Source: an uncultured Eubacteriales bacterium
Lineage (GTDB): Bacteria > Bacillota > Clostridia > Peptostreptococcales > Anaerovoracaceae
Assembly (NCBI GenBank): GCA_902766185.1
Contig: CACXCQ010000006.1
Span: forward strand, 1 to 23,700
DNA length: 23,700 nucleotides
Reading direction: 5' to 3'
In this document: piece by piece, positions 15,665 through 20,954 of the stretch
Numbering within the stretch: position 1 is the stretch's first letter
How the letters are laid out: each line of letters opens with the position of its first letter
Translations under genes and position numbers: made by a program
Notes under the pieces: generated by a model
What the model saw: the letters and a program-made list of their open reading frames with translations, nothing else
Told to the model about the DNA's origin: nothing
Database searches by the model: none

Positions 15665-15692
15665 GTTACAGAGCTTTCGGCTGTGCTATAAT
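15665..15692 (+). promoter_or_regulatory. Promoter of ychF
   Basis: TGCTATAAT (15684-15692) is a perfect extended -10, with GTTACA (15665-15670) as a -35-like hexamer 16 bp upstream. The leader of about 43 nt carries AAAAAGGAGATG before the ATG at 15742. Confidence 0.8.
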
Positions 15693-15741
15693 TCATGTAA
15701 TACAGGTTTCAGACCATTAAAAAAAGGAGATGTAGCTAAAT

Positions 15742-16833
15742 ATGAAACTAGGAATCGTGGGACTGCCCAACGTGGGCAAAAGCACATTGTTCAACGCAAT
15801 CACCAAAGCCGGAGCGGAGGCGGCCAACTATCCCTTCTGCACCATCGAACCCAATGTGGGCGTGGTGACGGTGCCGGATGAGCGGGTCACGACGCTGTCG
15901 GAGATCTACCATTCGAAGAAGACCATCTATACGACCATCGAATTCTGCGACATTGCCGGATTGGTGAAGGGCGCCAGCAAAGGCGAGGGTTTGGGCAACA
16001 AGTTCCTGGGGCACATCCGGGAAGTGGAGGCCATCGTTCATGTGGTCCGCTGCTTCGAGGACGGCAACGTAGTCCACGTGGACGGGAAGATCGATCCGCT
16101 CTCCGACATCGAGACCATCAACATGGAGCTGATCCTGTCGGACATGGAGGTTCTGGACCGTCGGATCCAGAAGACGAAGAAGAACCTCAAGGGCGACAAG
16201 TCCCTGCAGAAGGAACTGGATATCCTCCAGCGGGTATCGGATTTCATCGCCGAAGGCACCTCGGCCAGAGCCATGGAGCTGGACGAGGACGAGGCGGCGT
16301 TCGTGAAAAGCCTGGACCTGCTCTCCTATAAGCCGGTGATCTACGCCGCCAACGTATCCGAGGAGGACGCGTCCGGCGAGGATAACGAATACGTGCAGGC
16401 AGTCCGGGAATACGCAAAGGCAGAGGGGTCCCAGGTCGTCGTTATCTGCGCGAAGGTCGAAGCGGAGTTGTCTGAGCTGGAGGATGACGAACGGGAGATG
16501 TTCCTGGAGGAAATGGGCATCGAAGAAGCGGGTCTGGACAAGCTGATCAAATCGTCCTACGCGCTGCTGGATCTGATCTCCTTCATCACGACCGGAGAGG
16601 ACGAGACCCGGGCGTGGACCATCAAGCGGGGGACACTGGCGCCTCAGGCTGCCGGAAAGATCCATACGGATTTCGAAAAGGGATTCATCCGTTCGGAGAC
16701 CATCGCCTACGACAAGCTCATGGAAGCCGGCGGCAAACTCTCCGCGGCGAAAGAGCATGGATGGCTGCGTTCCGAAGGAAAGGACTACGTGGTTCAGGAT
16801 GGAGACATCTGTCACTTCCTGTTCAACGTGTAG
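15742..16833 (+). CDS. ychF: YchF/OLA1-family P-loop ATPase
   Basis: A 363-residue conserved ATPase of the Obg-like superfamily that binds ribosomes and is implicated in translation and oxidative stress. It has the G1 P-loop [11 protein letters not shown] (residues 7-17, Lys13), the G3 motif [20 protein letters not shown], and NVSE in place of the GTP-specific NKxD, as expected for ATP preference. There is a coiled-coil middle (about 135-190), and the TGS domain at the C terminus ends [21 protein letters not shown]. The length is that of the family. It has its own extended -10 promoter. Its last 22 bp overlap the 3' end of the convergent lgt. Confidence 0.97.
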   Translation: MKLGIVGLPNVGKSTLFNAITKAGAEAANYPFCTIEPNVGVVTVPDERVTTLSEIYHSKKTIYTTIEFCDIAGLVKGASKGEGLGNKFLGHIREVEAIVHVVRCFEDGNVVHVDGKIDPLSDIETINMELILSDMEVLDRRIQKTKKNLKGDKSLQKELDILQRVSDFIAEGTSARAMELDEDEAAFVKSLDLLSYKPVIYAANVSEEDASGEDNEYVQAVREYAKAEGSQVVVICAKVEAELSELEDDEREMFLEEMGIEEAGLDKLIKSSYALLDLISFITTGEDETRAWTIKRGTLAPQAAGKIHTDFEKGFIRSETIAYDKLMEAGGKLSAAKEHGWLRSEGKDYVVQDGDICHFLFNV

Positions 16834-17669
16834 TTGCGGCGGCGCAGGATCAGGTAGCCGATCAGACAGACGGTGAAGATCACCAGGCTGATGACCTGGG
16901 CCTGCTTGAAGGGGCCGATCATCAGGCTGTCCGTGCGAAGCGCCTCCACGAAAAAGCGTTCAACAGAATAGAGCATTCCATAGACCAGAATGATCCGGCC
17001 CTCGAAGGCGCCGGGTCTTTTTGTTTGCGCCGAACCAGCCTTTGCGGTCTTCGCGGCCGAACCAGCCTTTGCGCCCGACTTGGCACGTCTGGTTGCCCCG
17101 GTTTCTTTCGATGCGGTACGGTGATCCAGCCAGAGCAGGAACAGAAACAGCAGGAAGCACCAGATGGACTCGTAGAGAAATGTGGGGTGAACGGTCACGC
17201 CGTCAACGGGGATGCCCCAGGGCAGGGAAGTGGGTCCGCCGTGGGCCTCGGAGTTGAAATAGTTTCCCCATCTGCCGATGGACTGGGCGAGCGCGATGGA
17301 GGGAGCGGCAAGGTCCAGCAGGTTCAGCGGCCGGACTTTCCAGAGCCAGCACAGAAGCACAGCCGTGCCAAGCCCCGCGATGAGGCCGCCGTGAATGGCG
17401 AGGCCGCCGCCCCGGATATTGATGATCCGGAAAAAGTCACCGGCGTACCAGGACCAGTGGAAGAGGACATAATAAAGCCGTGCTCCCACGATACCTGCGG
17501 GAATGCAGATGATTACGAAATTGAGGATCTGGTCAGAGGTCAGTCCGTGGCTGGGCGCCCGGCGGCAGCAGATCGCTGTAGACAGAACGATCCCGAAAGA
17601 GATCAGGACCGCGTACCACATGATATCGATATGAAAAACAGTAAAGGCTACGGGATCAGGTACCGGCAT
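16812..17669 (-). CDS. lgt: Prolipoprotein diacylglyceryl transferase
   Basis: A 285-residue multi-helix inner-membrane enzyme that moves diacylglycerol from phosphatidylglycerol to the lipobox cysteine of prolipoproteins. Key motifs are GLAIHGGL with His93, and the Lgt signature SIGRWGNYFNSEAHGG with Arg133 and Asn136. HPTFLYES (161-168) and the late VERFFVEALR with Arg238 are also present. Residues about 187-220, in a loop before the last helices, form a Lys/Ala/Gly/Ser insert (AKSGAKAGSAAKTAKAGSAQ) encoded by a 27-bp DNA repeat. The ATG at 17669 follows GGAGG at 7 bp. It lies 16 bp downstream of a lipoprotein gene, probably cotranscribed. Confidence 0.96.
   Translation of the reverse strand: MPVPDPVAFTVFHIDIMWYAVLISFGIVLSTAICCRRAPSHGLTSDQILNFVIICIPAGIVGARLYYVLFHWSWYAGDFFRIINIRGGGLAIHGGLIAGLGTAVLLCWLWKVRPLNLLDLAAPSIALAQSIGRWGNYFNSEAHGGPTSLPWGIPVDGVTVHPTFLYESIWCFLLFLFLLWLDHRTASKETGATRRAKSGAKAGSAAKTAKAGSAQTKRPGAFEGRIILVYGMLYSVERFFVEALRTDSLMIGPFKQAQVISLVIFTVCLIGYLILRRRNYTLNRK
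17029..17073 (-). repeat. 27-bp tandem repeat inside lgt
   Basis: The 18-bp string GCCGAACCAGCCTTTGCG occurs at 17029-17046 and exactly again at 17056-17073 (plus-strand reading), a 27-bp period. It encodes a 9-residue Ala/Gly/Lys repeat in an enzyme loop. Confidence 0.85.
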
Positions 17670-17685
17670 ACAAGAACCTCCGGAA

Positions 17686-18174
17686 TCACTCCTGGGACTG
17701 GATGGCCGTCTGGGGATCCAAAGGCTGGATCAGCTCCACCGTATCGCCGATCAGATAAACCGTGTACAGCGCGTCCTTGTCATCGGAATAATCCTTGATG
17801 AAGTCTTCGACGGTACACACAACGATCTCGCCGTCCCTCTGTGCCAGAATACCCTGATCGCTTCCCATCGGATAGGAATCGGTGATGTTCCGGTCGGCAA
17901 TGTAATATCCGTCCTCATAGTTCGCGTTCGCCACGACCTTCTTCTGATCCACGGTCACGGAATAGTCGCCACCTTCTTCCCCGGTGATCTCAATGGTTCC
18001 TATCACCGTGTCCGCGCCATCCCGTATCAACTGATCCGGGTAGTCGGTCATCATATATTCCGCATCATAAGCATCGCCGAAATCCTGGTCGCTGTCCTTC
18101 GTGGAGCAGGCGGCCAGAGCCGGAAGGATGCATATAACAGTCAGGGTGAGAATCAACTTTTTCCAGCTTTTCAT
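17686..18174 (-). CDS. Hypothetical lipoprotein
   Basis: A 162-residue secreted lipoprotein. The signal peptide is MKSWKKLILTLTVICILPALAACS, with lipobox LAAC and the modified cysteine at residue 23. The mature part is acidic (many Asp and Glu), with an early DSDQDFGDAYDAEYMMTDYPD stretch; no family is recognised. A central TVIGTIEITGEEGGDYSVTVDQ and a later LYTVYLIGDTVELIQPLDP suggest beta strands. It precedes lgt by 16 bp on the same strand, so a lipoprotein and the enzyme that lipidates it appear to share a transcript. Its promoter is visible at 18218-18247. The start follows AAAGGAG. Confidence 0.85.
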   Translation of the reverse strand: MKSWKKLILTLTVICILPALAACSTKDSDQDFGDAYDAEYMMTDYPDQLIRDGADTVIGTIEITGEEGGDYSVTVDQKKVVANANYEDGYYIADRNITDSYPMGSDQGILAQRDGEIVVCTVEDFIKDYSDDKDALYTVYLIGDTVELIQPLDPQTAIQSQE

Positions 18175-18217
18175 GGTAACACTCCTTTGCCTGATGGTGG
18201 CGGTTCAAACTACACTT

Positions 18218-18247
18218 ATAATACTACGACATACCCCCTTCAATCAA
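18218..18247 (-). promoter_or_regulatory. Promoter of the lipoprotein-lgt operon
   Basis: On the minus strand TTGATT (18247-18242), an 18-bp spacer and TATTAT (18223-18218) lie about 44 bp before the ATG at 18174. Both hexamers are near consensus. Confidence 0.6.
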
Positions 18248-18294
18248 GCATTTTCAACAGTTTGGGGCAATTGTGGGACAAAATAAGTCAAGTT

Positions 18295-18317
18295 CAGATC
18301 CCGGCACAGATCCCGGC
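18295..18317. repeat. Short 12-bp tandem repeat
   Basis: CAGATCCCGGC occurs at 18295-18305 and again at 18307-18317. It lies in the intergenic region just upstream of the lipoprotein promoter; no role is evident. Confidence 0.7.
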
Positions 18318-18335
18318 GCCCGCCAGGGTCTATCC

Positions 18336-18397
18336 GAGAAAAAAGGAAAAGTCATGATTTCAGTGCTTCTGAACAGAAGAAATCATGACTATTCCTT
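18336..18397 (-). terminator. Orphan intrinsic terminator reading on the minus strand
   Basis: The 11-bp perfect stem GTCATGATTTC (18351-18361) / GAAATCATGAC (18379-18389) is extended by AAGGAA (18343-18348) / TTCCTT (18392-18397). Inside the loop TTCT/AGAA can pair. On the minus strand the stem is followed by TTTTCCTTTTTTCTC; on the plus strand no T-run follows. It would end a minus-strand transcript coming from about 18400-18900, where no protein gene is found. Confidence 0.75.
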
Positions 18398-18460
18398 GTG
18401 ACTATCCGGCGATTGGATTGGCTCACCCAACTCCGGTTCAGATCGACCTCAATAACTTAG

Positions 18461-18524
18461 GAAGGAAATATCGAGATTCAAGCGTTTCGACCCTAAGAAG
18501 ATAACGATTATTTCGCCTGAAAAG
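18461..18524 (+). repeat. Repeat copy A (inverted relative to B and C)
   Basis: It begins with GAAGGAAATATCGAGAT (18461-18477), the exact reverse complement of 18658-18674 in copy B. Similarity continues, with gaps, through GATAACGAT and CTGAAAA, so about 64 bp match copy B in inverted orientation. Confidence 0.75.
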
Positions 18525-18525
18525 G

Positions 18526-18589
18526 CTGGTCAGACCAGCGCGGTCGAGATTCTCTCCAATCCAGCGTTCCGTTATCTCGACCTGACCAG
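18526..18589. other. Central long hairpin between repeat copies
   Basis: GGTCGAGAT (18542-18550) pairs perfectly with ATCTCGACC (18574-18582) over a 23-nt loop. Outside it CTGGTCA (18526-18532) pairs with TGACCAG (18583-18589), leaving a 9-nt bulge on one side. An alternative small palindrome, GCTGGTC-A-GACCAGC (18525-18539), overlaps the left arm, so two folds compete. Confidence 0.7.
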
Positions 18590-18601
18590 AGCACAGAAGG
18601 T

Positions 18602-18674
18602 GTTTTTCATCAGATCTGGAAGAAAAGTCGTTATCCCAATGCGTCAGAACGGCTGCGATCTCGATATTTCCTTC
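18602..18674 (-). repeat. 73-bp tandem repeat, copy B
   Basis: It runs from GTTTTTCATCAG to ATTTCCTTC on the plus strand and is followed directly by copy C. B and C agree at 62 of 73 positions by hand alignment, without gaps; all 11 differences are transitions. Confidence 0.9.
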
Positions 18675-18747
18675 GTTTTTCATCAGGTCCAGAGGAAGAG
18701 TCGTTATTCCAACGCGTCAGAACAGCTGTGATCTCGATATCCCCTTC
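18675..18747 (-). repeat. 73-bp tandem repeat, copy C
   Basis: Same length as copy B and abutting it. Since 73 is not a multiple of three, the copies read in different frames, which argues that the DNA or RNA rather than a protein is what is repeated. Confidence 0.9.
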
Positions 18748-18935
18748 GTGGATCGCTCTGCGCCGGCGCCGCACCTGCCCACCGCCAGGTTTTGCTTCCC
18801 CGCAGCCTCTCCACACCACGAACCGAACGAAATTTACACCATTGTGTGGGCCGGACCAGGCCCGAAGTGATCGACGCAGGAAACGTCACGGGGTGCTCGG
18901 TAGAGCGGATGTTCCGGGGAGGGGTGAAATGACCC
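18748..18935. other. Intergenic stretch with no gene
   Basis: No coding frame with a ribosome site is seen on either strand. Small hairpins only: GGGCC/GGCCC around 18846-18861, and GGGGT (18921-18925) with ACCCC near 18932. A minus-strand promoter that could feed the orphan terminator was looked for here; only a weak TGGTGTAAA near 18835 was found. Confidence 0.5.
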
Positions 18936-18996
18936 CATAGAATGGAGTGAAAAGGAGCAAAAGTGTTGACAAATGGAGTGCAGTGGCATAGAATGG
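18936..18996 (+). promoter_or_regulatory. mraZ promoter with repeated boxes (candidate MraZ operator)
   Basis: TTGACA (18966-18971), a 17-bp spacer and TAGAAT (18989-18994) are near-perfect sigma-A elements. Around them lie direct repeats: CATAGAATGG at 18936-18945 and 18987-18996, and AATGGAGTG at 18941-18949 and 18972-18980. MraZ in other bacteria represses its own operon by binding short G-rich direct repeats at this place, so these boxes are good operator candidates. Confidence 0.75.
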
Positions 18997-19023
18997 TGGA
19001 GAAATAGGATGAGAGGAGTATCT

Positions 19024-19464
19024 ATGTTTGTCGGCAAGTACAACAATTCCATAGACGGTAAGTCCAGGTTGATCGTACCTGCCAGATTCAGAGATGAACT
19101 CCGGGGCAAGTGCATCGTGGCGAAAGCCCTGGACAGATGCCTGACCATCTACACCATTGAAGAATGGAAGAAATTCGTGGACAAGCTGGATGAACTGCCT
19201 GCCAGCAACCCTGCAAGCCGTCGGGTCAAGAGGCACTTTAACTCTTCGGCGGCGGAATGCGATATCGATAAGCAGGGACGGCTGACGATCCCCCAGGAGC
19301 TGAGGGAGTACGCAGGGATCCAGAAGGAACTGATCACCGTGGGCAGCAACCGGGTCATCGAAGTTTGGAGCAAGGAGTTCTGGGAGGATCAGCTTGATCC
19401 GGATACCGGCGAGCTCATGGATGCCAGCGAAGTGGCCCAGGGACTGGAAGTCTATGGATTTTAA
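19024..19464 (+). CDS. mraZ: MraZ transcriptional regulator
   Basis: A 146-residue DNA-binding protein made of two AbrB-like swapped-hairpin halves: MFVGKYNNSIDGKSRLIVPARFRDEL at the start, and ECDIDKQGRLTIPQELREYAGI in the second half (about residue 76 on). It regulates the dcw (division and cell wall) operon that it heads. The ATG at 19024 follows AGGAG and matches the universal MFxG start. An earlier in-frame ATG at 18973 lies between the -35 and -10 and is rejected. It overlaps rsmH by 11 bp. The length is typical (about 143-152). Confidence 0.97.
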   Translation: MFVGKYNNSIDGKSRLIVPARFRDELRGKCIVAKALDRCLTIYTIEEWKKFVDKLDELPASNPASRRVKRHFNSSAAECDIDKQGRLTIPQELREYAGIQKELITVGSNRVIEVWSKEFWEDQLDPDTGELMDASEVAQGLEVYGF

Positions 19465-20398
19465 GCATAAGCCCGTGCTCTTCCGGGAGTGCATGGAAGG
19501 GCTGAGGATAAGACCCGGCGGAACCTATGCGGATGGAACGCTGGGCGGCGGCGGACACGCTGCCGGAATCGCGGAGGGAATCGGTCCGCAAGGACTCCTC
19601 CTCGGCATCGACCGGGATGCGGACGCCCTGGAGGCGGCGGGAAAAAGGCTTGCGCCATTTCCCTGCAGGAAGATCCTGGTGCAGAGGACCTACGCGGAGA
19701 TCCGGGAGATCCTGAAGGAACAGGACATTCCCGGGCTGGACGGAGCCATACTGGATATCGGGGTCTCGTCCTTCCAGCTGGACAACGCGGAAAGAGGGTT
19801 TTCCTACATGCAGGACGCTCCTCTGGACATGCGGATGAACAGAGACGATGCCTTCACCGCCTACGATGTGGTGAACGGATACGATAAAAAACAGCTGACA
19901 GCCATCATACGGAATTACGGCGAAGAGAAATGGGCGTCCCGGATCGCGGAGTTCATCGTCCGGGAGAGGACGGACAGCCCCATCGCCACCACCGGAAGGC
20001 TTACGGAAGTCATCAAGGCTGCCATCCCCGCCGGAGCCAGGCGGGAGGGGCACCATCCGGCGAAGAAGACCTTCCAGGCGATCCGTATCGAGGTCAACGG
20101 AGAGCTGGACCAGCTGAAAGAAGCGGTGGACGCGTACTGCGATGTGTTGCTGCCGGGAGGCAGGCTGTGCATCATTACCTTCCACTCGCTGGAAGACAGG
20201 ATCGTGAAGGAGGCGTTCAACAAAAGGCTGAACCCCTGCACCTGCCCGAAGGATCTGCCGGTGTGCATCTGCGGGAAGGTGCCGGACGTGAAGAAAGTGA
20301 CGGGTAAGCCCATCGTTGCGGGAGACGATGAGCTGGAGGAGAACCCGAGATCGCGCAGCGCGAAACTGCGCGTTATAGAAAAGAGGCAAACCATATGA
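19454..20398 (+). CDS. rsmH: 16S rRNA (cytosine-1402-N4)-methyltransferase
   Basis: A 314-residue SAM-dependent methyltransferase (MraW/RsmH) acting on C1402 in the decoding centre of 16S rRNA. The N-terminal FKHKPVLFRECMEGL, the SAM-binding YADGTLGGGGHA, LDIGVSSFQLD, the HHPAKKTFQAIRIEVNGEL segment and CIITFHSLEDRIVK are all diagnostic. Length and order match the family. The start at 19454 lies inside mraZ, with GGAAG shortly before it. The stop overlaps the ftsL start (ATGA). Second gene of the dcw cluster. Confidence 0.97.
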   Translation: MDFKHKPVLFRECMEGLRIRPGGTYADGTLGGGGHAAGIAEGIGPQGLLLGIDRDADALEAAGKRLAPFPCRKILVQRTYAEIREILKEQDIPGLDGAILDIGVSSFQLDNAERGFSYMQDAPLDMRMNRDDAFTAYDVVNGYDKKQLTAIIRNYGEEKWASRIAEFIVRERTDSPIATTGRLTEVIKAAIPAGARREGHHPAKKTFQAIRIEVNGELDQLKEAVDAYCDVLLPGGRLCIITFHSLEDRIVKEAFNKRLNPCTCPKDLPVCICGKVPDVKKVTGKPIVAGDDELEENPRSRSAKLRVIEKRQTI

Positions 20399-20856
20399 TT
20401 GCACCTGAGCAATGGTATCAATACCAGCAACAATATCAGAAATATGGTCTGGATATGAAGCCTCAGGAGAGCAAGGAGCACCGGGAGAGACGGCGGCAGG
20501 CCGCAAGGGAAGCCGCTGGTTTCGAGATCAACGTAGGAAGAGACCGCAGAGCCGTATTGTTGCTTCTGCTGGCATGCGTGATGGCGATGATCCTTGTGAT
20601 CGTGATGACGGCATATGCTGCGTCCGTTCGTTATGAGATCGGACAGGTCCAGGCGGAGAACAGCCTGCTGTGGGATGACATCAAGAACCTGCAGTCCAAC
20701 GAGACCACGAAGAACGGCGTAGGATATGTTGAGGAGAAGGCTAAGAAGGAGCTGGGCATGGTGGCCGCCGGGACGAAGAAATGCGTCTACATCACCGGCG
20801 ATGACGTACCTGCCGCAGGCTTCGCTGATGTGCTGAAAGCAAAAGCTTATCAATAA
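20395..20856 (+). CDS. ftsL: FtsL-like septum formation protein
   Basis: A 153-residue bitopic membrane protein. The cytoplasmic head (1-50) is Gln/Arg-rich (YQYQQQYQKYG, EHRERRRQAAREA). One transmembrane helix lies at about 53-75 (AVLLLLLACVMAMILVIVM), followed by a heptad-like extracytoplasmic segment (RYEIGQVQAENSLLWDDIKNLQSN). This layout and its place between rsmH and a class B PBP identify FtsL, which with DivIC and FtsQ/DivIB activates septal wall synthesis. Sequence conservation in this family is low, so position carries much weight. An intrinsic terminator lies directly after it. Confidence 0.85.
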   Translation: MIAPEQWYQYQQQYQKYGLDMKPQESKEHRERRRQAAREAAGFEINVGRDRRAVLLLLLACVMAMILVIVMTAYAASVRYEIGQVQAENSLLWDDIKNLQSNETTKNGVGYVEEKAKKELGMVAAGTKKCVYITGDDVPAAGFADVLKAKAYQ

Positions 20857-20866
20857 ACAATCAATC

Positions 20867-20914
20867 AAAAGCACCCGGACGTTGCGCGCTGAGCTATGTC
20901 CGGGATTGCTTTTT
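20867..20914 (+). terminator. Intrinsic terminator inside the dcw cluster
   Basis: CCCGGAC (20874-20880) pairs with GTCCGGG (20898-20904). The stem is extended below a 2-nt bulge by AAAAGCA/TGCTTTT, and CTTTTT ends the structure. It lies between ftsL and the PBP gene. Confidence 0.75.
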
Positions 20915-20954
20915 CACGGGCGATAGAAAAAGAGACAACCGGAGAAGAGAAATC

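Noticed and set aside
15748..16815. 355-codon minus-strand open frame
   Set aside because: Antisense shadow of ychF, with no domain or ribosome site.
16614..17798. 394-codon plus-strand open frame
   Set aside because: It crosses the end of ychF and runs antisense to lgt, which has all Lgt signatures. The translated product is low in hydrophobic residues and without motifs.
18461..18747. CRISPR array
   Set aside because: Only three copies, one inverted, two abutting without spacers; no cas gene in the window.
18438..18819. Two short minus-strand open frames (81 and 62 codons) with similar peptides
   Set aside because: Their similarity comes from the 73-bp DNA repeat, whose length shifts frame between copies. 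They lack ribosome sites and recognisable domains.
18973..19023. Upstream in-frame ATG as the mraZ start
   Set aside because: It lies between the -35 and -10 of the promoter, and the universal MFxG start follows an AGGAG at 19024.
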